Positions 1 to 6,011 of a DNA stretch of 6,012 nt are shown here, in pieces (position 1 is the stretch's first letter; every line of letters starts with the position of its first letter). The DNA lies in the NCBI GenBank assembly GCA_964601355.1, contig CAZRNB010000151.1, positions 1 to 6,012 of the forward strand. The letters are read 5' to 3'. The translations under genes and the position numbers were made by a program. A model generated the notes under the pieces. That model was not told the origin of the DNA. It searched no databases and saw only the letters and a list, made by a program, of their open reading frames with translations. The DNA is from CAZRNB01 sp964601355 (lineage in GTDB: Bacteria > Planctomycetota > Phycisphaerae > Sedimentisphaerales > Anaerobacaceae).

Positions 1-70
1 CAATTTTTGATTTCCAATTTTCAATTTGCGATTTTCAATCGTTATTCGACAATCGAAAATCGGCAATTTG
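1..70. repeat. AT-rich word-repeat spacer with imperfect inverted repeat, downstream of araB
   Basis: This stretch consists of overlapping variants of the words CAATTT and GATTTTC. It holds an imperfect inverted repeat of about 15-16 bases (22-36 against 55-70), whose core is a perfect 8-base pair of arms, CGATTTTC at 29-36 and GAAAATCG at 55-62. A smaller dyad, TTCGA/TCGAA (45-49 and 53-57), lies inside it. It follows the araB stop codon directly, so a transcript could fold here, but there is no GC-rich stem or T-run typical of an intrinsic terminator. It more likely belongs to a dispersed low-complexity intergenic repeat. The left edge of the window cuts it, so its full extent is unknown. 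Confidence 0.6.
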
Positions 71-1753
71 TTACGCCGTGCTATCTTTAATATTCAAAAG
101 GTCTTTCATAACATTTGCTAATTTACCTGACCAGGCCGCAATTCCGAAAGCATCATGTAACTGCTTATAAAGTGCGAAAAGCTGTCGATAGACTTTGTGG
201 TTCTCAGGGATAGGTTTGTAGCTAACGTCTTTGATACCACACATAGCTGCTTGTGCATCGGCGAAATTATCATAGCCGCCCGTCTTCCTGCCGGCTACTA
301 CGGCGGCAGCTATCGCAGAACCAAGCGCACAGGTCTGGGCCGAACGCGATATCTTCATCTCTCTGCCCGCGACATCCGCATATATCTGCATAAGAAGCGG
401 ATTCTTTTCGGCAATCCCGCCACAATTTATTACTTCTGAAATCTTAACGCCATACTCTTCAAATCTGTTAATAATCGTTAAGGCCCCAAAGGCGGTTGCT
501 TCAATTAAAGCCCGGTAAATCTCCTCCGGCTTTGTGTGCAAAGTCTGGCCCAGCAAAAGTCCCGTCAATCTTTGGTCAACGAGTATAGTTCTATTGCCGT
601 TATTCCAATCGAGGGCCAACAAGCCGGATTGTCCCGGTTGCAGCTTAGCAGCCCTTTTGGTAAGTGCATCATGAGAACCGGTTTTTTCGTCGCCCGGCTG
701 AATGTAACAGACAAACCAGTTAAAGATGTCCCCCACCGCCGACTGGCCCGCTTCCAGGCCATAATAGCCCGGCAGGATGGAGCCATTTACGATCCCGCAG
801 ATTCCGGGTATGTCCGGAAGTTCAGTGCTTACGGGGGCCACCACCATATCACATGTGCTTGTACCAATGATTTTGACCAGCGTCCCTTTTTTTATTCCTG
901 CACCAACACCGCCGAGATGGGCATCAAACGCTCCCATAGCGACGGGTATACCTGCTGGCAGCCCAAGTTTCTTGGCCCAGGCCTCTGTCAAATTTCCTGC
1001 CGCTGTATCCACGGCAAAGGTCTTTTTGCTGAGCGTTTGGCGAAGTTTGCCCAATTTGGGATCGAGCATGGCAAGAAATTCAGCGTCGGGATAACCGTCC
1101 CAGTCATCGTTGAACATAGCCTTATGTCCCGCGGCACATCGGCATCGTCTTAGCTTGTCCGGTGCTTCGGTGCCGGTCAGCACAGCCGGCAGCCAGTCTG
1201 CATGCTCTACCCACGTGTATGCGGCGTCAAAAACTACCGGATCAACACGCAGACAATGGAGAATCTTGCTGAAGAACCACTCGGAAGAATATATTCCCCC
1301 ACATTTGGTAAGGTACTGAGGCCTCTCTTTTCTGGCAAGCTCGGTTACCTCGGCGGCTTCAGCGTGGCCGGTGTGGTCCTTCCACAGCCAGGCATAAGCA
1401 TTAGGATTATGTTTGAATTCTTCCAGCATGGCCAGGGGAGTACCGTTCTGGTCGACCGGAAGAGGCGTTGAACCTGTTGTATCAACGCCAATACCTATAA
1501 TCCGGCTGCTGTCAAAATCGTCAACGGCATTTTTAGCTTTGCGTATCGCTGTTTTGACGGCAAACTCGACGCCTTTTAGGTAATCGGCGGGCTTCTGCCT
1601 CGCCAGATTATGGTCAGACGAATCAAGAACGATGCCGGCTTCTCCGGTTTCGTACTCGCATACCGCTGCACCTAACTCATCGCCGTTAGTAACATCAACT
1701 ATCACGCACCTTACAGAGTTAGTCCCGTAATCCAAGCCGATAGTATAAGCCAT
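71..1753 (-). CDS. araB: Ribulokinase (AraB), FGGY carbohydrate kinase
   Basis: Predicted to phosphorylate L-ribulose with ATP to L-ribulose-5-phosphate in the cytoplasm, the second step of bacterial L-arabinose catabolism. The 560-aa product matches the usual AraB length (E. coli 566 aa) and aligns with it throughout by eye. Visible landmarks are the N-terminal phosphate-binding motif GLDYGTNSVR (residues 6-15), GVDTTGSTP (89-97), WKDHT (124-128), GGIYSSEW (152-159), GAFDAHLGGVGAG (274-286, with D277 the expected catalytic base), IIGTSTCD (295-302), GLEAGQSA (332-339) and the C-terminal ATP-domain motif CGGIAEKN (444-451). I chose the ATG at 1751-1753 because GAGGTG lies 8 bases upstream and MAYTIGLDYG matches the start of E. 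coli AraB; a GTG three codons earlier would overlap that ribosome site. The gene follows the symporter after 73 bases on the same strand and is probably cotranscribed with it. No araA or araD is present in the window. A related FGGY substrate such as D-ribulose is possible but less likely, because the AraB-specific motifs are intact. Confidence 0.95.
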   Translation of the reverse strand: MAYTIGLDYGTNSVRCVIVDVTNGDELGAAVCEYETGEAGIVLDSSDHNLARQKPADYLKGVEFAVKTAIRKAKNAVDDFDSSRIIGIGVDTTGSTPLPVDQNGTPLAMLEEFKHNPNAYAWLWKDHTGHAEAAEVTELARKERPQYLTKCGGIYSSEWFFSKILHCLRVDPVVFDAAYTWVEHADWLPAVLTGTEAPDKLRRCRCAAGHKAMFNDDWDGYPDAEFLAMLDPKLGKLRQTLSKKTFAVDTAAGNLTEAWAKKLGLPAGIPVAMGAFDAHLGGVGAGIKKGTLVKIIGTSTCDMVVAPVSTELPDIPGICGIVNGSILPGYYGLEAGQSAVGDIFNWFVCYIQPGDEKTGSHDALTKRAAKLQPGQSGLLALDWNNGNRTILVDQRLTGLLLGQTLHTKPEEIYRALIEATAFGALTIINRFEEYGVKISEVINCGGIAEKNPLLMQIYADVAGREMKISRSAQTCALGSAIAAAVVAGRKTGGYDNFADAQAAMCGIKDVSYKPIPENHKVYRQLFALYKQLHDAFGIAAWSGKLANVMKDLLNIKDSTA

Positions 1754-1761
1754 ATCATTCA

Positions 1762-1767
1762 CACCTC
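1762..1767 (-). promoter_or_regulatory. Ribosome binding site deciding the araB start
   Basis: On the minus strand GAGGTG is followed by 8 bases and then ATG at 1753. This is a good Shine-Dalgarno match with normal spacing. The alternative GTG codon (1760-1762) begins on the last base of the site, so it has no proper ribosome site of its own. This favours the 560-aa form of AraB over a 563-aa form. Confidence 0.75.
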
Positions 1768-1826
1768 ATTGTTCATGGTTCATAGTTCGTTTATATGAGT
1801 AATGAACTCATAACTACAAACTCAAT
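1768..1826. repeat. Short word-repeat spacer between symporter and araB
   Basis: Three near-identical heptamers with period 7 start at 1771, 1778 and 1785 (GTTCATG, GTTCATA, GTTCGTT). The inverse word ATGAAC appears at 1802-1807. A perfect 7-base inverted repeat (TATGAGT at 1794-1800, ACTCATA at 1806-1812) encloses a 5-base loop. The stem is AT-rich and no T-run follows it, so it is not a convincing terminator, and readthrough from the symporter into araB looks likely. The words differ from those at 1-70 and 3678-3758. Confidence 0.6.
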
Positions 1827-3629
1827 TTACCAGAAGTAAATGTAAAAAGCCACGATCACGCTTATAATTATCAATGTATGTACAACATCCCACGCACCCC
1901 AGCTTTTTCTGGTTTCTTCAATCTGCTCCCGTGTTGCAGAACCATACGTAAGCCCCTGTATCTGTTCAGGTCTGGGCTTCTCTGTAAAGCGGCTGACTAT
2001 CCAAATAACCACAAACGTCAGGAAGAACAGGAATATGCAATAGTGCAGCCAGTTAATCGCCACAAACTTCATTGCCAGCAGGGACAAGCCGCTCAATTTA
2101 TCAGAAATGTTGCCGTTATAGATATAATCCTTCAACATCACTTGGCCTTTGTCTATAAAGCTAAAGTAAATTATCTTAACCAGCAGCCTAAACATACCGA
2201 GGATAAAGCCGATAATTAAACCCCACAGACCTGCCTTGCCCGTTGCCCACTTTGAGAATACACCCATAACAAACACCGCTGCAATACCCGGAGCTATCAA
2301 GGACTGAACATCCTGCAGATATTCATAGAGCACGTTGCCCAGGCCGGTCATCAGCGGTATCCAGATGATGCCGAGGAAGGTTACGGCGGCGGTGGCAATT
2401 CTTCCTACGAGCACCAGGTGCTTTTCCGATGATTGGGGTCGATATTTCTTGTAGAAATCAACCGTAAATAACGTCGCCGATGAGTTAAATAGCGACGCCA
2501 GCGAGCTCATTAATGCCGCAACCATACCGCCGACTACTATACCTTTTATACCCAACGGCAAAATTTCCCTTACCAGTGCTGGAAAGGCTGCGTCACTATC
2601 CACTGCCCCGGTGGAAGTTATACCGAGGTTAATAAGGCCTTTTTGGTGCATGGTATAAGCAATCAAACCCGGAATCATAAAAATGAAAATCGGTGAAAGC
2701 TTAAAATATGCGCCGCAAATAGCGCCCCGGCGTGCGGTCTTTTGATCCGGCGCAGACAAAACACGCTGAACTATATATTGGTCCGTGCACCAGTACCAAA
2801 AACCTATTATAGCTGAACCCAAAAGAACGCCCGTCCATGGGAAGTTGGGGTCTTTATGCGATCGAATAATATTTAGCATGGAGTCGCCGTATTGTGTTGT
2901 CTGTGCTCCACAAACGCTTTCGACTTGTTTCCAGCCTGCAAGAAGTCCTTCACCGCCACCGAGTTTCAAGAGTCCAAGTACAAGGATAATAATTGAGCCG
3001 AAAAGCATAACGGGCACCTGCAGAACGGATGTATAAAGAACCGCCTTCATTCCTCCTATGACGGTATAAATCCCTGTTATTAAAACCAGGCTAATAGCGC
3101 TAAACCAGAATAAGTCAACATCACCGAAAATAGGAAGGTGAATGTCTTTTACGTTCAAGACCGCCTGGAAAACCTTGCCTCCGGCCCATACGGTCACCGC
3201 CACCTTAGTCAGAACATAGCTGACAAGCGATATCAGCGACAGAAAGCTTCGTGCCCCTGAGCAGAATCGCTTCTCCAAAAACTCCGGCACTGTAAATACC
3301 TTGCTTCGGGAATAATATGGAACGAATACCCAGCCTAAGACCAGGACCAGCCAGGCGTGTGCTTCCCAGTGGCTCATCGCCAGACCCGTTTTTGCCCCGG
3401 CACCGGCCAGACCCACCAAATGCTCAGAGCCGATATTCGATGCATATATCGAGCTTCCTATAGCAAGCCAGCCTGCGGCTCTTCCTGCGAGGAAATAATC
3501 TGTCGAGGTTTCCTCTTTCTGCCTCATTGAATACCAGACGACCAGAATCATGCCCACGAAAAATAGTCCGAGGGTGACCCAGTCTGGCCATTGCCAAACC
3601 GAGGCGGCCAATATTACAGATCCGTCCAT
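1827..3629 (-). CDS. SGLT-like sodium:solute symporter (SSS family), probable sugar importer
   Basis: An inner-membrane Na+-driven transporter of 600 aa with about 14 hydrophobic segments, as expected for the SGLT branch of the solute:sodium symporter family. Landmarks are DYFLAGR (44-50), the broken first core helix with SNIGSEHLVGLAG (64-76), FTVPEFLEKRF (112-122), the WYWCTDQYIVQR segment (278-289) and SSLASLFNSSATLFTVD (375-391). By eye, H70, E89, Y279, W280, K310 and Q439 match sugar-site positions of SGLT proteins, and A372, S375 and S376 match the Na2 site of Vibrio vSGLT. SEH and WYWCTDQ read more like animal SGLTs than like vSGLT. The last hydrophobic segment runs to the C-terminus (about 583-600). 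The start is ATG at 3627-3629 with AAAGG 8 bases upstream. With ribulokinase next in line, an L-arabinose or related pentose substrate is the natural guess, but galactose, glucose, myo-inositol or another solute cannot be excluded from sequence alone. Confidence 0.95.
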   Translation of the reverse strand: MDGSVILAASVWQWPDWVTLGLFFVGMILVVWYSMRQKEETSTDYFLAGRAAGWLAIGSSIYASNIGSEHLVGLAGAGAKTGLAMSHWEAHAWLVLVLGWVFVPYYSRSKVFTVPEFLEKRFCSGARSFLSLISLVSYVLTKVAVTVWAGGKVFQAVLNVKDIHLPIFGDVDLFWFSAISLVLITGIYTVIGGMKAVLYTSVLQVPVMLFGSIIILVLGLLKLGGGEGLLAGWKQVESVCGAQTTQYGDSMLNIIRSHKDPNFPWTGVLLGSAIIGFWYWCTDQYIVQRVLSAPDQKTARRGAICGAYFKLSPIFIFMIPGLIAYTMHQKGLINLGITSTGAVDSDAAFPALVREILPLGIKGIVVGGMVAALMSSLASLFNSSATLFTVDFYKKYRPQSSEKHLVLVGRIATAAVTFLGIIWIPLMTGLGNVLYEYLQDVQSLIAPGIAAVFVMGVFSKWATGKAGLWGLIIGFILGMFRLLVKIIYFSFIDKGQVMLKDYIYNGNISDKLSGLSLLAMKFVAINWLHYCIFLFFLTFVVIWIVSRFTEKPRPEQIQGLTYGSATREQIEETRKSWGAWDVVHTLIIISVIVAFYIYFW

Positions 3630-3637
3630 AGTCCTAA

Positions 3638-3643
3638 CCTTTC
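3638..3643 (-). promoter_or_regulatory. Ribosome binding site of the symporter gene
   Basis: The minus strand reads GAAAGG, then 8 bases, then ATG at 3629. A second partial match, AGGA, lies too close to the start (2 bases) to be the main site. A run of seven T residues on the minus strand lies just upstream, with no hairpin before it. Confidence 0.6.
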
Positions 3644-3677
3644 AAAAAAAGCCCAAAATCTTCCCGTTTAGATCGGT

Positions 3678-3758
3678 TTGAAGTGACTTAAGTGCCTAAA
3701 GTTATAAATTACAACTTTAGCTCACTTTAGACACTTTAGTTCACTTTAGGCACATTAG
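3678..3758. promoter_or_regulatory. Phased, partly palindromic octamer array upstream of the symporter-araB pair
   Basis: On the plus strand five copies of CACTTTAG or a one-base variant start at 3713, 3723, 3732, 3742 and 3751, spaced 10, 9, 10 and 9 bases. Three copies in the opposite orientation (consensus CTAAAGTG; TTGAAGTG, CTTAAGTG and CTAAAGTT) start at 3678, 3687 and 3696, spaced 9 bases. The two half-arrays flank a 9-base AT-rich centre (3704-3712). The innermost pair is a perfect 8-base inverted repeat (3696-3703 and 3713-3720), and a second perfect 11-base inverted repeat joins 3692-3702 to 3743-3753. The array lies between the MerR-like gene and the symporter start. Roughly one unit per DNA turn suggests repeated protein contacts on one face, which is inference. 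It could instead be one of the neutral word repeats that fill other spacers here. I could not place a promoter in it confidently. Confidence 0.55.
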
Positions 3759-3809
3759 AAGCACAATTTTACTGTTATGTCTGTCCTTTTCAAGCATAAT
3801 TTAGCTGCG

Positions 3810-4076
3810 TTAACTATATAAGAGCAGTTTTATTTCTCTGAGTGTTTTCCTTTCTTTTTTGAACTGAGAAATTTTAGACAATATGCTGAAAACTGATTCA
3901 TCATAAAGGCGATGTCCACCCGCTGTCCACTCGGTCTCGTTTATAAGACCCATTACTGTGTAGTTGTGAATCGTCTGCCGCGAAAAAGACGTGTATTTAA
4001 CGACCTCGCCAATCCGATAGAGTTTCGGAGGCGCTTTTGTAGTTTCATTTTTCCTTTTAGCACCGGCTCTTTCCAA
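3810..4076 (-). CDS. Short MerR-type winged helix-turn-helix regulator
   Basis: An 88-aa protein that is essentially one MerR-type DNA-binding domain. After a basic, low-complexity N-terminal tail (1-18), the recognition region reads LYRIGEVVKYTSFSRQTIHNY (helix-turn-helix about 19-39), followed by the wing region MGLINETEWTAGGHRLYDES (42-61) with the typical R56 and Y58, and a final helix pair ending LREIKLLL (79-86). The long dimerisation coiled coil and effector domain of classical MerR proteins are absent, so any signal must act through another protein or through gene expression. No in-frame ATG precedes the domain. The TTG at 4074-4076 is the only plausible start, with an in-frame stop four codons upstream and AGGGTG 5 bases before it. 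The gene ends 180 bases upstream of the symporter on the same strand. Control of the symporter-araB pair is possible but unproven. Its target and ligand are unknown. Confidence 0.85.
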   Translation of the reverse strand: MERAGAKRKNETTKAPPKLYRIGEVVKYTSFSRQTIHNYTVMGLINETEWTAGGHRLYDESVFSILSKISQFKKERKTLREIKLLLYS

Positions 4077-4081
4077 AGTTA

Positions 4082-4087
4082 CACCCT
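4082..4087 (-). promoter_or_regulatory. Ribosome binding site supporting a TTG start for the MerR-like gene
   Basis: The minus strand reads AGGGTG, then TAACT, then TTG. The match to the Shine-Dalgarno consensus is moderate, and the 5-base spacing is acceptable. The in-frame TAG four codons before the TTG limits the choice, since no ATG or GTG lies between. Confidence 0.5.
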
Positions 4088-4308
4088 AATAACAATGCCG
4101 ATACATCGGCACGCCGGCCGGCAAATACCGGTCACGCGAGCTTATTACAATACATCCGGTCACGTTGTGCCACCATAGTACCGTCCAGAAGTTACGCTTG
4201 CAAGAGCTCGATGTAAGATTATTTTGGTCCTGGCGCAAAACAAGATTCCACCATATTTATTTATTGCTTTTAAGCTGATTTTTAAAATGGTCGCCGAAAT
4301 GGCTGATC
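4088..4308. other. Non-coding spacer with small dyads and direct repeats upstream of the MerR-like gene
   Basis: I see no convincing gene here. Near the MerR-like gene are a perfect hairpin TGCCGA-TACA-TCGGCA (4096-4111) and the 10-base palindrome GCCGGCCGGC (4113-4122). The word CCGGTCACG occurs at 4128-4136 and 4156-4164, 28 bases apart, and CCACCATA occurs at 4170-4177 and 4248-4255. The half next to the prepilin stop is AT-rich (about 4250-4290) and has no clear intrinsic terminator. The region probably holds the promoter of the MerR-like gene, but no -10/-35 pair stands out on the minus strand. Confidence 0.4.
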
Positions 4309-5082
4309 TTATTCAGCATCCGTGTACCAGCGTTTAGAGACGTTGTCCCCTGTAGTTTCTTCAAGGTACGTAACGTGTCCGTCCAGCCAGAGAATATTGG
4401 CTCTTCCGCCGGTTTTGAACGCTTCACCGGATCGTATGTTGTGTCTGAAAATCCCCCGATAGAATTTTGCGCGAAAACCGCCCTGACGATAATGACGTAA
4501 ATTCATAGTGCCGGGGCCATCATTATAGAACATATCATCGCTTCCCTGCTCCATCTTCGGCTCTGCATGATCGTGACATACAATAAATTGTGAATGGTTT
4601 CGTATATTGGTTACTTTTCTGCCGCTGACATTTTCATTGAGACCAAACCCCGCTTCGCATACTAAGGATGGATCAACAGGGTATATCAACTCAGCGGTCT
4701 TCCTGAAACTTGGACAGCCAAAAACCTTGGTCTGCTTTATATAATCTATATACGCAACTCCCCAATAAGCCTCATTATCATAAGTTTTTCGAAGGTTGGT
4801 TCTTGAATCATACCAAAAGAAGCCATTGGTCCGGCGTGAATCAGCCATCGTATAATCATTGCTTTGCAGGTATAAAAACAAACCCAATCCAATGTCTCTT
4901 AAATTTGACCTGCAGATTGTCTGACGTGCGTTTTCTTTGGCCTTCCGCAGGGCAGGCGTCAGGATTGCCATCAGCAGAGCGATGATGGCAATTACCACTA
5001 AAATCTCTATCAGAGTAAAGCCTTTTCTCCCGCCGATGATGAAACCTCTTGTTATTCCAGATGAATATTTTTTGAAAACCAA
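4309..5082 (-). CDS. Prepilin-like protein A (type II secretion/PulG-like N-terminus)
   Basis: A 257-aa protein with a class III signal. A basic 21-residue leader ends in RKG, then FTLIEILVV opens the hydrophobic helix (22-42), giving cleavage after G21 and the conserved glutamate E26 at position +5 of the mature chain. The rest is a globular exported domain starting with the family's helix (about 43-75). Near the C-terminus, RH (213-214) and GGRANILWLDGHV (225-237) resemble the planctomycete/lentisphaeral H-X9-DG motif, but 19 residues separate H214 from D234-G235, so the motif is expanded. The only plausible canonical start is TTG at 5080-5082. No in-frame ATG or GTG occurs between the stop of the upstream gene and the leader, and the ribosome site is weak. 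It follows prepilin-like protein B by 45 bases in the same frame, suggesting one transcript. Its exact role is unknown; a pseudopilin or surface protein processed by a PilD-type peptidase is the likely class. Confidence 0.88.
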   Translation of the reverse strand: MVFKKYSSGITRGFIIGGRKGFTLIEILVVIAIIALLMAILTPALRKAKENARQTICRSNLRDIGLGLFLYLQSNDYTMADSRRTNGFFWYDSRTNLRKTYDNEAYWGVAYIDYIKQTKVFGCPSFRKTAELIYPVDPSLVCEAGFGLNENVSGRKVTNIRNHSQFIVCHDHAEPKMEQGSDDMFYNDGPGTMNLRHYRQGGFRAKFYRGIFRHNIRSGEAFKTGGRANILWLDGHVTYLEETTGDNVSKRWYTDAE

Positions 5083-5127
5083 GTCACTCGAACACTTTAG
5101 CTTTGTGTTTTCTACTGCAATACAATT

Positions 5128-5925
5128 TTACCTTCTTGCCGCCGCGCCCCACATACCCATTGCCGCGTAGCGGATATCCTCGTTGCCCGCCTGCACCTCA
5201 GACTGAGCTCTCGGCGGAAGAATCTTTCCAAACTCGATGGTGCGCAGGTCCTTCCATTTCACATATTCCGAATGGCCGTCGGCAAAAGAAAAAGTAGTCC
5301 CATCACCATGTCGTATTGGAGGCGGGTCCCACCATCTTTCCTGCCGGACATATACAGTCCAGCCGCCCATGTGAGCCAGACCTGCCCCGCCGTCATCAAG
5401 GAATACAAACCTGTATGTCGGATTGGGAATTTCAACTCTTCTTTTCAGCATTACCCCACCCATATCGTCCCAGTTCTTACAATTCATGGAATCGACGCAT
5501 GAGTATGTCCGCACGACTCTTTCCTGTATGCGAACAGTGGGACATCTGTAGAGCCTCAACTCTTTACAGTATGGATACAGCGCCCCTCGCGTGACAGCAC
5601 TTTTTCTCTGATCCACGGTCATGTTTGTTTCCCAGTCTTTGAGCACCCATGGCTTTTCGTTATAGTGGGATTTATTAAAAAGAAGAGCTACGCTGCCATA
5701 CATGCCGGTGTACTCTCCTGTATCGCCGCAAACGAGCTTATCGTCGTTCTCATCTGCATACATGATCCAGGCTAACGTAAGCTGCCTAAGATTGCTAAGG
5801 CAGCTGGATCTCTTTCCCTGCTCTCTGGCGCGATTGAGGGAGGGCATTAAAATTGCCATTAACACCGCAATAATGGCAATGACGACCAAAAGCTCTATCA
5901 GGGTAAAACCACTTCGTTTTCCCAT
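5128..5925 (-). CDS. Prepilin-like protein B with H-X9-DG C-terminal motif
   Basis: A 265-aa protein with a very short leader MGKRSG followed by FTLIELLVVIAIIAVLMAIL (7-26), a textbook type IV prepilin/PulG cleavage and methylation segment. Cleavage is expected after G6, with E11 at mature position +5. The following helix (PSLNRAREQGKRSSCLSNLR, 28-47) is typical of PVC-group members of this family. The C-terminal part has the exact processing-associated motif H206-X9-D216-G217, followed by H218. Seven cysteines are scattered through the protein, including C120, C128, C143 and C149, and some could form disulfides after export. The ATG start has GGAG 7 bases upstream. The gene lies first in a likely two-gene unit with prepilin-like protein A. 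In planctomycetes and lentisphaerae such proteins are numerous and mostly uncharacterised. No secretion ATPase or peptidase gene is in the window, so assembly must depend on machinery encoded elsewhere. Confidence 0.92.
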   Translation of the reverse strand: MGKRSGFTLIELLVVIAIIAVLMAILMPSLNRAREQGKRSSCLSNLRQLTLAWIMYADENDDKLVCGDTGEYTGMYGSVALLFNKSHYNEKPWVLKDWETNMTVDQRKSAVTRGALYPYCKELRLYRCPTVRIQERVVRTYSCVDSMNCKNWDDMGGVMLKRRVEIPNPTYRFVFLDDGGAGLAHMGGWTVYVRQERWWDPPPIRHGDGTTFSFADGHSEYVKWKDLRTIEFGKILPPRAQSEVQAGNEDIRYAAMGMWGAAARR

Positions 5926-5932
5926 AACAAAA

Positions 5933-5936
5933 CTCC
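5933..5936 (-). promoter_or_regulatory. Ribosome binding site of prepilin-like protein B
   Basis: GGAG on the minus strand lies 7 bases before the ATG at 5925. It is the clearest ribosome site in the window and fixes the short 6-residue leader. Confidence 0.75.
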
Positions 5937-5991
5937 TATTGATTTGTCACAGAAATGTAATTAGTATCTGTTGCGGAAACCGGTTTTTGTC

Positions 5992-6011
5992 ATTCCCGCG
6001 CAGGCGGGAAT
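5992..6011. repeat. REP-like GC-rich hairpin at the right edge
   Basis: A perfect 8-base inverted repeat, ATTCCCGC (5992-5999) and GCGGGAAT (6004-6011), encloses the loop GCAG. This word pattern (CATTCCCGCGCAGGCGGGAATC) is a familiar dispersed palindrome in many bacterial genomes, similar in form to neisserial dRS3-type elements. It lies 66 bases upstream of prepilin-like protein B, and the window ends one base after it, so a longer element may continue outside. A separate 10-base palindrome, AAACCGGTTT, lies beside it at 5977-5986. The hairpin could terminate transcription entering from the right on the minus strand, but the T-run there is poor. Confidence 0.7.

Noticed and set aside
536..1153. 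Long plus-strand open frame of 205 codons opposite araB
   Set aside because: It lies wholly antisense to a well-conserved ribulokinase, has no recognisable domain, and its composition is explained by the codon structure of the opposite gene.
1794..1812. Possible terminator between symporter and araB
   Set aside because: The 7-base stem is AT-rich and is not followed by a T-run on the minus strand.
1878..2219. Plus-strand open frame opposite the symporter
   Set aside because: It is antisense to conserved membrane segments of the symporter and has no recognisable domain of its own.
3638..3675. Possible intrinsic terminator or attenuator before the symporter (T-run on the minus strand)
   Set aside because: No stable stem precedes the T-run; only a 4-base pairing is visible, and the run sits immediately before the ribosome site.
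3713..3758. Possible CRISPR-like array
   Set aside because: Units are 8 bases with 1-2 base gaps, with no spacers of CRISPR size and no cas genes nearby.
3912..4178. Plus-strand open frame opposite the MerR-like gene
   Set aside because: It overlaps the conserved helix-turn-helix region on the other strand and its protein looks like a translated complement with no family features.
5926..5991. Sigma-70 type promoter for the prepilin pair
   Set aside because: Partial -10-like words occur, but no -35 partner at acceptable spacing could be matched, so no promoter is called.
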